Made by a program: the position numbers and the translations under genes. Shown here piece by piece: positions 24,292 to 32,892 of a stretch of 64,000 bases of DNA (position 1 is the first letter of the stretch; each line of letters begins with the position of its first letter). The DNA comes from Synergistota bacterium (lineage in GTDB: Bacteria > Synergistota > Synergistia > Synergistales > Synergistaceae): contig JAEXGR010000070.1 in NCBI GenBank assembly GCA_023450745.1, forward strand, positions 1 through 64,000. The letters are read 5' to 3'. The notes below the pieces were generated by a model. That model did not search any database. It was not told the DNA's origin and saw nothing but the letters and a program-made list of their open reading frames with translations.

Positions 24292-25902
24292 TTATAAAAA
24301 ATCCCATCCGGGAATTGAACCAAAAGTTGAGCTCCCCGCGAGAAGCGTGTTTGAAACCTTTATGCCATTTAATTCAATCACCGGTGTTTCAAAGATATTG
24401 TTGTCCAGAATTACGAGATCGGCAACTTTACCTGGAGTAAGGCTTCCATTCCAATGCCATGTTGAATATGCCTTGGCCGGGTTAACTGTGTAGATGCTAA
24501 GAGCCTGGTCTAATGATAATTTTTGATCTTCATGCCATATCCTTGTACCGTCCCAGCTCGTTCTATTCACCAAAGCCCATATCCCATCTAGTGGATTCAG
24601 GCTTTCTATAGGGTTATCGCTAGATCCACACAAAGTTATGCCAGCGTTAATCATATCCATCCAATTACACGCATATTTTTCCATAGTACCGACACGTGCC
24701 GGTACCATATCTATATCTGAGGGAACGTATGTAGGCTGAATAACACATGCTATCGGGAGTTTTTTCATTCTGTCGATAAGTTTTGGAGGACATATTTCCA
24801 CATGGTTAAGAAGATACGGGTGTCTTATTTCATTTTCTCTGAAAATAGAGCACACTTTCTCGATCGCGTTGAGTTGTTGTTCTATGGCACGATCGCCAAT
24901 TGCGTGCACTAGTATATGATCACAACGACGGGTAGCTTCGCATAGCTTATCTAATAGTTCGTCAAATTCATGAATCAATATGCCATATGTCGAAGGGTCG
25001 TCGTGATAAGGTAATGACATAGCCGCCGTACGAGACCCTAGAGCGCCGTCAATAAACAATTTAAAACCTTCAAAACAAACAAATTCGTTGCCAGTCTTAG
25101 GCCCCATTGGAGGAACAGATAATTCGTCATGCACACAATAAACTCGGCATGAAAGCCTCCCGGTATCCATCATGTCCTGATACAACCCTAAATTTTCTCC
25201 CATGCCAAGGCTAACCGCGCTACAGGTATGCAAGCTGGTCAACCCCAAAGAAGCGGCATATTTTAGATAATCGTCAAGGTACTGAATGAGCGTTTCTCTC
25301 GTGTAAAGGCTTTTTTCCATTGTATCATACGCCGGTAGTTGGGCATCATCATATAAAATACCAGTTGGTTTCCCTGACGGAAACCTGTCTATATTTGACA
25401 AAGCCAGGTTTTGGATATTCAACATGGACAAAGCTTTAGAGTTAGCAATACTTGCGTGGGTACATATACGATGTATCAGTACAGGATTCGAGATTCCTGC
25501 TTTATCTATATCCTCGGCTAGGGGCAATTTCGGAACATCCCAGTTATTTTCGTTAAGCAGCGTAGCGTATATCCAAGAATCAGCAGGGACCATGGCGGCT
25601 CTCTCCCTGATCAGTGAAATAACGTCATCAAGTGACTTCGCGGCTGAGAGGTCTACAGAGTGCATAGCTTTCGCGCTGGTAAGCACATGTATATGACAAT
25701 CACTGAAACCAGGGAGCACCGTCCTGCCGTCAAGATCATATCGGACAGCTTCGGCTGCATACGGATGAGAATCGAGCATACAAGTCTCACCGATCGCGGC
25801 TATCTTGTCTCCGCAAATTATCATGGATTCAACGCGCGAATTGACAGGATCTCCCGTCCAAATACTGCCGTTTCTGAGATAAAGATATTTAGCATGTGGC
25901 AT
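24292..25902 (-). CDS. YtcJ-type amidohydrolase
   Basis: A 536-residue metal-dependent amidohydrolase of the amidohydrolase_3 (YtcJ) group. The metal-binding DCHIH motif is in FSDCHIHVLTSAK near residue 73, HAIGDRA supplies a further His, and SSDNPI the late Asp. Such enzymes hydrolyse amide, imide or cyclic bonds, and the substrate is unknown. The gene is clearly more AT-rich than its neighbours at 22.6 and 29.4 kb. Together with a second nhaC and a paralogous amidohydrolase it forms an acquired-looking block. The start has GGGGAG about 12 bases upstream. Confidence 0.88.
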   Translation of the reverse strand: MPHAKYLYLRNGSIWTGDPVNSRVESMIICGDKIAAIGETCMLDSHPYAAEAVRYDLDGRTVLPGFSDCHIHVLTSAKAMHSVDLSAAKSLDDVISLIRERAAMVPADSWIYATLLNENNWDVPKLPLAEDIDKAGISNPVLIHRICTHASIANSKALSMLNIQNLALSNIDRFPSGKPTGILYDDAQLPAYDTMEKSLYTRETLIQYLDDYLKYAASLGLTSLHTCSAVSLGMGENLGLYQDMMDTGRLSCRVYCVHDELSVPPMGPKTGNEFVCFEGFKLFIDGALGSRTAAMSLPYHDDPSTYGILIHEFDELLDKLCEATRRCDHILVHAIGDRAIEQQLNAIEKVCSIFRENEIRHPYLLNHVEICPPKLIDRMKKLPIACVIQPTYVPSDIDMVPARVGTMEKYACNWMDMINAGITLCGSSDNPIESLNPLDGIWALVNRTSWDGTRIWHEDQKLSLDQALSIYTVNPAKAYSTWHWNGSLTPGKVADLVILDNNIFETPVIELNGIKVSNTLLAGSSTFGSIPGWDFL

Positions 25903-25947
25903 TTGAGAATCACACTCCCCTATAATTTTTCAGCCGAACAATATATC

Positions 25948-25983
25948 GGGCGCGGAACAAAAAATAAGCGATATCCCGCGCCC
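25948..25983. terminator. Hairpin downstream of the second nhaC
   Basis: GGGCGCGG (25948-25955) pairs with CCGCGCCC (25976-25983) between the NhaC stop at 26003 and the amidohydrolase start at 25902. There is no long T-run on the minus strand, so it may attenuate rather than stop transcription into the downstream amidohydrolase. Confidence 0.5.
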
Positions 25984-26002
25984 TGATCTCATTTTATTTC
26001 GA

Positions 26003-27526
26003 TTAGTTTAAAGTAACTTTTCTTTCAAGCCGGTCTTCGCCCTTTTCGTTTCTCCAGAAGACGCCAATGCCAAGATAGGTGATAATAATTGCAATTATTG
26101 GCGTCATCCAGTTCAACATCGCATATGGAGCGTAGGCAAGCGTCGGAACACCAAGGACCGCTGCCGCATAGCCACCACAAACATTCCAAGGAATTAAAAC
26201 AGATGTCAGAGTACCGCTGTCTTCGAGCGACCTTGAAAGCATTCTAGGAGCAAGACCGCTTTCTTCATATTTTGATTTGAACATCCTTCCAGGGATTATG
26301 ATGGAAAGATATTGGCTGCCCGTCAAAAGGTTAGCGACGAATGATGCCGCAACCGTGGCAGAAATCAACCCGCCGGCGCGCCTGACTCCTTTTGTCAGAG
26401 CGGCAAGCAAAACATGGAGTATTCCTGTCACTTCAAGGAATCCACCCATCGCCATTGCAATCAGGGCCAGCGACACGGACCACATCATATTCTGCATTCC
26501 ACCGCGTCCGACAAGGCGTGATATCATTGTGGCCACATCTTTTGCCATTCCAGGTTCAATTGATATTCCCTGCGTTTGAAGTATATTTGCTATTTCAGGC
26601 ATACTTTCAATGCCTGCGATTTGAGCCGAAATAAGCGGTTTGTATCCCCACTGGCTTAAATTCCACATTTCGCCAATAGATACTCCGTTATAGAGGCACA
26701 TCAATATGCTGGCAAAAATTCCTATGCATATGCCTGGCATAGCTGGGAGTTTGAGAATCGATGAAATTATGACCAAAAGCGGAGGAACAATACAAACTAG
26801 GCTTATCGGAAATTCTGCGGCTATAATAGTACGAATCGCCTCTATTCGCGTTGTATCTATTTCATGGCCGGAAAAAGAGAATCCCCAAACAAGCAGGATA
26901 ACGGCAAATATCGCAAGAGATGGTCCGGTTGTCCAGCACATCGCCCTGATATGATCAAACAGCGACGCGCCTGAAACAGCTGGTGACAGGTTCGTAGTGT
27001 CCGAAAGTGGAGACATTTTATCACCAAAATATGCGCCGGAGACCACAACGCCCGCTGTAAAGGCAGGGTTTATGCCAAGCCCGTTCCCGATTCCCATCAT
27101 CGCAACGCCGACAGTAGCTTCAGTCGACCACGATGATCCAGTGGAAAGCGATATAATCGCGCATACAATCAACGTGGCAAGAGGAAAAATGTTTGGGTTG
27201 ATGATCCCAAGTCCGTAGTAGATAAGGCCGGGAATGATACCAGCTTTTATCCACAGGCCGACTAGCATACCAACAAGCGTTAAAATCAGGCACGACGGAA
27301 TCGAAGCCATAATACTATCGAGAGCGGCCGCCTCCAATTCCGTGTAGCTGTAATGTAGATGAAAATATCCAATCAGAGCTATTACAACCGCAAGCATAAC
27401 AATTGGCGCATGAACGTCAACTTTATAATACAAACTTGCGGCAGATACAACTATGGTGATAAGCGCAATCACTGCGATTGCAAGGCACAAACTGGGTTTT
27501 ACATGCTCCCTTATTTTTTCAGACAT
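26003..27526 (-). CDS. NhaC family antiporter, second copy
   Basis: A 507-residue NhaC-type membrane transporter with the family block SLSTGSSWSTEATVGVAMMG and GAYFGDKMSPLSDTTNLSP. The start at 27526 (MSEKIREHVKPSLCL) has GGGGGT upstream; the longer frame would run 62 codons into the preceding amidohydrolase and is rejected. It is sandwiched between two amidohydrolase genes on the same strand and is AT-rich like them. A likely role is exchange of the amidohydrolase substrate or product with Na+ or H+, which is an inference from the sandwich. Confidence 0.9.
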   Translation of the reverse strand: MSEKIREHVKPSLCLAIAVIALITIVVSAASLYYKVDVHAPIVMLAVVIALIGYFHLHYSYTELEAAALDSIMASIPSCLILTLVGMLVGLWIKAGIIPGLIYYGLGIINPNIFPLATLIVCAIISLSTGSSWSTEATVGVAMMGIGNGLGINPAFTAGVVVSGAYFGDKMSPLSDTTNLSPAVSGASLFDHIRAMCWTTGPSLAIFAVILLVWGFSFSGHEIDTTRIEAIRTIIAAEFPISLVCIVPPLLVIISSILKLPAMPGICIGIFASILMCLYNGVSIGEMWNLSQWGYKPLISAQIAGIESMPEIANILQTQGISIEPGMAKDVATMISRLVGRGGMQNMMWSVSLALIAMAMGGFLEVTGILHVLLAALTKGVRRAGGLISATVAASFVANLLTGSQYLSIIIPGRMFKSKYEESGLAPRMLSRSLEDSGTLTSVLIPWNVCGGYAAAVLGVPTLAYAPYAMLNWMTPIIAIIITYLGIGVFWRNEKGEDRLERKVTLN

Positions 27527-27557
27527 TTTACAAACCCCCTTCTTCAGCACAACTTCG

Positions 27558-29141
27558 CTATTTGCTCCATATGATTCGCCCTTCCACAAAAGTAGCGAGG
27601 TGGGCAACACATTTGAGCTCCGATTTGTCCATCTTAAATGGATCTCCATCCAGCACCGTAAAATCTGCTTTCTTCCCGCAAGAAATAGTTCCGAATTTTG
27701 CCTCCTTTCCAATAGATTTCCATGGATTTGCTGTGTATATCATCAGAGCTTCATCAAGAGAAAGGGTCTCCGATCGGTTGTATGACCGAAGCGGTAAATT
27801 ATCCATTTCCGTCAGATTTACAGCAGCCCAGATGCCAAGCCATGGATTAGGGTCTTCAATTGGTGCATCGCTGGAACCTGTTAACGTATAAGCCGCTTGA
27901 TAAAGGCTCTTAAATGAATAACATGTTTTCATCCTTTCATGCCCAACTCTCAAAGGGGTCATATTCCGGTCAGTGTGGGCTTGAATAGGTTGAATATCTA
28001 TCGTTACATTACTTTTTTTTATTTTTTCCAACAAATCTTTAGGGCATACTATGGCATGGTTGATACGGTAAGGCAATTCTGGAATCCCCAATTTATTGAC
28101 AACATAATTTATACTATCTATTGTCTGCTCAAGAGCTCTGTCACCAATGGCGTGTATTTGTACCTGAATGCCTTTTTTATGTGCCTCCGCAATCAAAGCA
28201 CGCAACTCCTCGTCCGAATGGTTAAGAAGTCCTTTGTTAGGAGGATCGTCCGAAAAACAATCCCTTAGCGCACAGGTCCTGCCGCCAAGCGTGCCATCCG
28301 CAAAGAGTTTAAGCCCGGCGAAGAAAATCATGTCGTTGCCAAAGCCGCTTTTTATGTCGTAGTTTGGAAGGCGGTCATGATAGCATGCCCATCGAATAGG
28401 AAGCCTTCCGTTTTCATAAAGTCTCTGACAGGCAGCAAGATCCTCTCCCAGAGCATAACTTGGAGCATCGCAAGCATGAAGGGCCGTTATCCCATGAGAA
28501 GCCAATTTCAAACAGCTCTTTTCTATCAGGTTCGCAACATACTCTGGCTTCTCGTAAATAGATGCGATGGTTTCAATCAGCGGCCCAGCCGCTCCTTCTG
28601 TGAGCTGCCCCAGATGGTTACCGTCAGCATCTCTGGCTATATTTACATCATATTTATCCCACAAACCGCTTTGCTTTAAAGCTATTGAATTAACCGCATG
28701 AAAATGCCCACAATAACGGCTCACTAAAAGCGGGTTTTTTAATTCCAAACTATCAAGGAAACATCTATCAGGTTTCCTAGGATCTGTCCAAGCGGATTCG
28801 TTAAAATTTATTGCTCTGATCCATACGCCCTCAGGCATTTCTCTGGCTTTTGCTTTTAAAAGAAGGCCTATTTCAGCGAGGTTTTTGGTGTCCCCAAGGT
28901 TAACGTAAAAATCTTGTTTAGCATATGCAGTGGCATGGATATGAGAATCTGTCATTCCTGGAATAACCAAATTATCACCAAAATCATATGTCTCATATTT
29001 CTTACCACATGCGTATTTTTTAGCGTCATTCGCTGTTCCAGTAAATGTAATTATTCCATTTTCTGAAAAGAACGCTCTGCAATGCGGACAAGCGGTATCG
29101 CCAGTCCAAATATTTCCTAAAACCAAGATATGATCCAACAT
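27558..29141 (-). CDS. YtcJ-type amidohydrolase, second copy
   Basis: A 527-residue paralogue of the enzyme at 24292-25902, with the same metal-binding motifs (DSHIHATAYAK near residue 67, HAIGDRA, SSDAPI). An unusual feature is CPHC near residue 18, which could bind metal or be accidental. It ends 31 bases before nhaC, so amidohydrolase-nhaC-amidohydrolase reads as an operon. Composition is AT-rich. The substrate is unknown; the two copies may act on related compounds or on successive steps. Confidence 0.88.
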   Translation of the reverse strand: MLDHILVLGNIWTGDTACPHCRAFFSENGIITFTGTANDAKKYACGKKYETYDFGDNLVIPGMTDSHIHATAYAKQDFYVNLGDTKNLAEIGLLLKAKAREMPEGVWIRAINFNESAWTDPRKPDRCFLDSLELKNPLLVSRYCGHFHAVNSIALKQSGLWDKYDVNIARDADGNHLGQLTEGAAGPLIETIASIYEKPEYVANLIEKSCLKLASHGITALHACDAPSYALGEDLAACQRLYENGRLPIRWACYHDRLPNYDIKSGFGNDMIFFAGLKLFADGTLGGRTCALRDCFSDDPPNKGLLNHSDEELRALIAEAHKKGIQVQIHAIGDRALEQTIDSINYVVNKLGIPELPYRINHAIVCPKDLLEKIKKSNVTIDIQPIQAHTDRNMTPLRVGHERMKTCYSFKSLYQAAYTLTGSSDAPIEDPNPWLGIWAAVNLTEMDNLPLRSYNRSETLSLDEALMIYTANPWKSIGKEAKFGTISCGKKADFTVLDGDPFKMDKSELKCVAHLATFVEGRIIWSK

Positions 29142-29394
29142 TACTACACCACCTTTTATTTTTTTATAAATAATTAATTAAATTATTATTTAAAATAATA
29201 AACGCTTTGAACCTGTTTGACTAACGCCATACTATGCGGTTCAGCTTGTGTATAATATTGCTATGCTTAGAATACCTGTGGTTCAATATCATGTTGAAGG
29301 GAAGCAAATATTTAATACTGAACTATCAATATATGCCATGAATTTAAAATCCTATATTGATAGTTCAGTTTGTGGCTTTTTTTATTGTAAATTA
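29142..29394. repeat. AT-rich spacer with a 17-bp perfect inverted repeat
   Basis: ACTGAACTATCAATATA (29317-29333) is repeated exactly in inverted form at 29353-29369 with a 19-base loop. On the plus strand it is followed by TTGTGGCTTTTTTT. It lies between the SDR gene that ends at 29395 and the start of the AT-rich amidohydrolase operon. It could be a terminator for leftward transcription, an operator, or the end of a small mobile remnant. No ORF is supported here. Confidence 0.6.
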
Positions 29395-30147
29395 TTAATA
29401 AAGTCCAGCCGTTTCGCCGCCGTCTATTCTGATATCGGCGCCGGTGATGTATTTCGCGTCGTCTGAGGCGAGGAAGGCGTAGAGCTTGCCGATCTCTTCC
29501 GGTTCGGCGTGGCGTTTCATCGGGATGCCTTCGTTGACCTTCGCGAGCATCTCTTCGGTGTATTCCGCCTTCTGCATCGGCGTGAGAACATAGCCGGGGC
29601 AGACGCAGTTGACGCGGACCACGGGCGCAAGCTCCAGCGCCATGCTCTTGGTGAGCAGAATCACTCCCGCCTTTGAAGCGTTATAGTCGGTGTACCAGCG
29701 GTGGCCTTCGGTGCCGTTGGTCGAGGCGGTCATGAGGATGACGCCGCTCTTCTGTTCCATCATCCGGCGCGCCGCCTCGCGCGCGCAGAGAAACATGCCG
29801 TTGAGGTTGATGTCGACGACCTTTTTCCACTGTTCGTAGGAGATGTCCACAAAATCGGCCCGAATGCTGATGCCGGCGTTTGAAATCAGAACGTCAATGC
29901 CGCCAAGCACCTCGTCCATTTTTTTGAAGGCGTTCTGTACGTCTTCTTCTTTGCTGACGTCGCCGACGCAGTACCCGGCAAAGGCGGGATTCTCCGCCAT
30001 CACCTGCGCCGCCGCCTCCTGGTTATAGTCGACGACGAACACCTTGGCTCCCTGCCGCGCGAAGACCTGGGCGGTCGCCAGGCCGATGCCGCTCGCCGCT
30101 CCTGTGATCAGAACTCTCTTTCCCGCAAGCTCTTCATAACGTGCCAT
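29395..30147 (-). CDS. SDR family NAD(P)-dependent oxidoreductase
   Basis: A 250-residue classical short-chain dehydrogenase with the dinucleotide motif TGAASGIG near residue 16, NAG at about 90, catalytic YNASK near 157 and the C-terminal DGG. It oxidises or reduces an alcohol/carbonyl; the substrate is unknown. It is the last gene of the run SDR, gcvPA-like, gcvPB-like, NAD-kinase-like, SDR on the minus strand, 43 bases after the NAD-kinase-like gene. GGAGAG precedes the ATG. Confidence 0.9.
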   Translation of the reverse strand: MARYEELAGKRVLITGAASGIGLATAQVFARQGAKVFVVDYNQEAAAQVMAENPAFAGYCVGDVSKEEDVQNAFKKMDEVLGGIDVLISNAGISIRADFVDISYEQWKKVVDINLNGMFLCAREAARRMMEQKSGVILMTASTNGTEGHRWYTDYNASKAGVILLTKSMALELAPVVRVNCVCPGYVLTPMQKAEYTEEMLAKVNEGIPMKRHAEPEEIGKLYAFLASDDAKYITGADIRIDGGETAGLY

Positions 30148-30190
30148 AATCTCACTCTCCTACCCTTGTACTTTAAATATTTTAATATTT

Positions 30191-31306
30191 TTATGAAACC
30201 TTGACCATCATCTTCCGCGCATGTCCGGTGACGACAGGCAGGTATCCCGCAAGCTCCCGGTCGAGAGCGCTGTCGCCGGTGTCGGCGATCAGGCTTTTGC
30301 CAAATAACTGCGCCATCTTCGCGGGCGTGGCGATGACCATGATGTTCTCTTTGGGAATCATGCGGATGACCTCGGGGCTCAACTGCTGGTTGCCGCGTCC
30401 AAATATGTGCCCTTGTCCGCCGATCACCGTGATGACGAGCGCCCTCTTCTTTCTTTCGACGGAGGAAAGGATTTCTTTTATTTCCGCCTCCGTAAGGTCT
30501 TTGCCGGCGAGCTTTCCATCTAACACGGCGTCTACGCCAAGCAGCGTACAGTCAAGACCGAGACGGTCCATAAGCTGCTTGGTAGTCGAGCCCGAACCCA
30601 CCAGGTAGAGAGTGCCGGGCTTCATGGAAAGGGCCGCGAAGGCGGCCAGGTTTGCCGCCTCTTCGGACGAGCCGCCGCTGCCGCCGGACTTGCGGTCCTG
30701 CATGAACTCGCGGTCGTCGGGCACCTTCATGTAGCCGTAGAGCCGCGCCCGCACGATGTCGTCGCGGAAAGCCTCTTCGTCAATGTCCACGACCTCCGTC
30801 ACGGCAAAACGCCGGACCTTGCCAAGCAAAAGGTTGTTGATAAGCATACCCGCGGCCTTCGGCCTTTTAGCGTATACGCCGGAATGTATTTTGACCCCGG
30901 CGGGGATGCCGACGACGGGGACGCTTTCGCCGACGACGGAGCAGACGTCGCGCGCCGTACCGTCGCCGCCCGCGAAGGCGATGAGGCCGACACCGCGCGC
31001 AAGCATCATTTCCGCCGCGCGTTTGGTGTCGGCCGGGGTCGTATGTGCGGACGGCGCAAAGAGGAGCTCCGTTTCCAGGCCGTATGATTTAAGCAAATCG
31101 GCTCCCATGGCGCCTGAAGGGCTGTAAAAACGGCAGGCGGCCGCGTTTTCGGCAAATTCTCTTACCGCTTCCGCGGCGCGCTCGCCGGCCAGCGGCACGG
31201 CGCCGAGCTCAAGGGCCCGGCGGAGAGTCTCCTCGCCGTCGGTTCCCTTGAGAGCCACCTTGCCCCCCATTCCCGCGACAGGGTTGATGAGGAAGCCTAT
31301 TTTCAT
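30191..31306 (-). CDS. ATP-NAD kinase family protein (AcoX-like)
   Basis: A 371-residue protein of the COG3199 group, with the diacylglycerol/NAD kinase signature GGDGTARDV near residue 113 and the N-terminal GFLINPVAGMGG. Relatives include AcoX from acetoin operons, whose function is not settled. True NAD kinases make NADP; this group is longer and its activity is not proven. It follows gcvPB-like by only a few bases, so it belongs to the same operon. It may set the NADP supply for the two SDR enzymes. ATG at 31306 is chosen over a GTG one codon earlier. Confidence 0.85.
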   Translation of the reverse strand: MKIGFLINPVAGMGGKVALKGTDGEETLRRALELGAVPLAGERAAEAVREFAENAAACRFYSPSGAMGADLLKSYGLETELLFAPSAHTTPADTKRAAEMMLARGVGLIAFAGGDGTARDVCSVVGESVPVVGIPAGVKIHSGVYAKRPKAAGMLINNLLLGKVRRFAVTEVVDIDEEAFRDDIVRARLYGYMKVPDDREFMQDRKSGGSGGSSEEAANLAAFAALSMKPGTLYLVGSGSTTKQLMDRLGLDCTLLGVDAVLDGKLAGKDLTEAEIKEILSSVERKKRALVITVIGGQGHIFGRGNQQLSPEVIRMIPKENIMVIATPAKMAQLFGKSLIADTGDSALDRELAGYLPVVTGHARKMMVKVS

Positions 31307-31312
31307 CACGCT

Positions 31313-32878
31313 CTATTTTGGCTCAAAATAGCCCTTATACTTCTTGTTGTAGGCGCGCCAGGTGATGGCGTACTTTGCCGGATCGTCGAAGTAGTCGTGG
31401 TCGATATGGTGCACCGTGCTGTTCACGGGCGCGTGCTTGACCGCCTCAGGCTCCTCGTAGCACATGCGGGAAATTTCCGCAAGCACGGCGCAGTAGTCGT
31501 CGATATCCTGCTTCGAGTATGACTCGCTGGGTTCGATCGTGAAGGGTTCGGGGATCACCCAGGGCTCGTGGCTGGACCAGTAGTGCGTGCCGAAGTCGGC
31601 GATGCAGCGCTGTACATCCGCCGTGCCGAAGCCGGTGTCCTCTTTGAGCTTCTGCCAGCTGTAGCGGGCCTGCTCGATGCGCGAGGGGTGATGCGGGAAG
31701 CTGATCGAAGCGCCCTTGATCGCGAGGATCTTCTTCATGCAGTAATTGTTGTTGAGGATGGCGACGCGTGAGACTTCGCGCAGGCCGTCGGCGCCGAGCG
31801 CCATGATCCAGGAGTAGGCTTTGACGACGACGGGCGCTACGCCCCAGAAGGACTTGATCTTGCCGCAGGATTTCGGCAGGTCGAAGTCGAGGTAGTATCC
31901 CTTCTCCGGCGCGTATTCGACAAGCGGGACGGGCATGTAGGGGCGCAGCTCTTTCTTCGCCGCGACAAGTCCCGTGGCGGGGCCGCCGCATCCGTGCGGC
32001 GCGCCGAAGGTCTTGTGGAGGTTAAAGAAGGACATGTCGAAGTTGGCCTCGGCGGTGCGGGTGATGCCTAACAGGCCGTTGGCGTTCGCCTGGTCGTAGC
32101 AGCAGAGGATTCCCTTCTCGTGCGCGAGGCGTGTGAATTCCCTGATACGGACGTTGAAGATGCCCGTGTCTTCCGGGTTCGTAAAGAAGATCGCCGCCGT
32201 GCGGTCGGATATCGCCGCCTTGAAGGCTTCGATGTCGGGATAGCCCTCCTCGTCGGGCTGAATGATCGTCACCTTGTAGCCCTTCACCGTCGGAACGGCG
32301 CAGTCGGCGGGATGTGAGAAGAGGGTCGTGATGATCTCGTCGCGCTTTTCTTCCTCGCCCTTGTCGCGCCAGTAGGCGCGCACGATCGAGGCGAGCGCGA
32401 GAACGCCGTGCGAGCCGCCGCCGGGCTGCATCGAAAATACGTCAAGGCCGGATATTTCTTTGAAGAGCTCGCCGGTCTTATAGAAGACCTCGAGTATCCC
32501 CTGCGCGGTCGCATCAGGCTGGAGCGGGTGCATGTCGGCGACCTTGGAAAGCCCCGCGAGGCGGTCGTTGATCTTCGGGCTGTACTTCATCGTACAGGTC
32601 CCCTGGCCGATGTCGATATTTCCGTCGACGCCGATGTTTTCCTGCGAGAGGTGGTTGTAGTGGCGCACCAGCTGGAGCTGCGCGATCTCGGGAAGGTTGG
32701 CCTTCTCCTTGCGCACCATGCCCGCCGGCAGGGTGGCCATGGCCTCTTCCGTGCTCGTGCAGTCGCAGCAGGGGCCGGGAACGAGGACGGCGCGCGCGCC
32801 GGGCTCGCTTATCTCATAGATTATCGGCTCATTCCACTTCGCCTGATGAAATTTCTTTAATCTTTCCAAACTGTTCAT
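31313..32878 (-). CDS. Divergent glycine dehydrogenase subunit 2 (GcvPB-like)
   Basis: A 521-residue PLP enzyme of the GcvPB family. The PLP lysine is K289 in FFNLHKTFGAPHG and the family block GTCTMKYSPKIND is present. Several usually invariant stretches are altered. The Gly-rich loop after the lysine reads HGCGGPATG rather than HGGGGPG, the loop equivalent to AHGTNP reads SHPADCAV, and DGANLN reads DQANAN. No GcvH, GcvT or Lpd gene is nearby. It may decarboxylate an amino acid other than glycine or work with an unusual carrier. GGAGG precedes the ATG. Confidence 0.85.
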   Translation of the reverse strand: MNSLERLKKFHQAKWNEPIIYEISEPGARAVLVPGPCCDCTSTEEAMATLPAGMVRKEKANLPEIAQLQLVRHYNHLSQENIGVDGNIDIGQGTCTMKYSPKINDRLAGLSKVADMHPLQPDATAQGILEVFYKTGELFKEISGLDVFSMQPGGGSHGVLALASIVRAYWRDKGEEEKRDEIITTLFSHPADCAVPTVKGYKVTIIQPDEEGYPDIEAFKAAISDRTAAIFFTNPEDTGIFNVRIREFTRLAHEKGILCCYDQANANGLLGITRTAEANFDMSFFNLHKTFGAPHGCGGPATGLVAAKKELRPYMPVPLVEYAPEKGYYLDFDLPKSCGKIKSFWGVAPVVVKAYSWIMALGADGLREVSRVAILNNNYCMKKILAIKGASISFPHHPSRIEQARYSWQKLKEDTGFGTADVQRCIADFGTHYWSSHEPWVIPEPFTIEPSESYSKQDIDDYCAVLAEISRMCYEEPEAVKHAPVNSTVHHIDHDYFDDPAKYAITWRAYNKKYKGYFEPK

Positions 32879-32892
32879 TGAAATGGCCTCCT

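Noticed and set aside
27527..27712. 62-codon N-terminal extension of the second NhaC
   Set aside because: It lies wholly inside the upstream amidohydrolase gene; GGGGGT precedes the internal ATG that begins the conserved protein.
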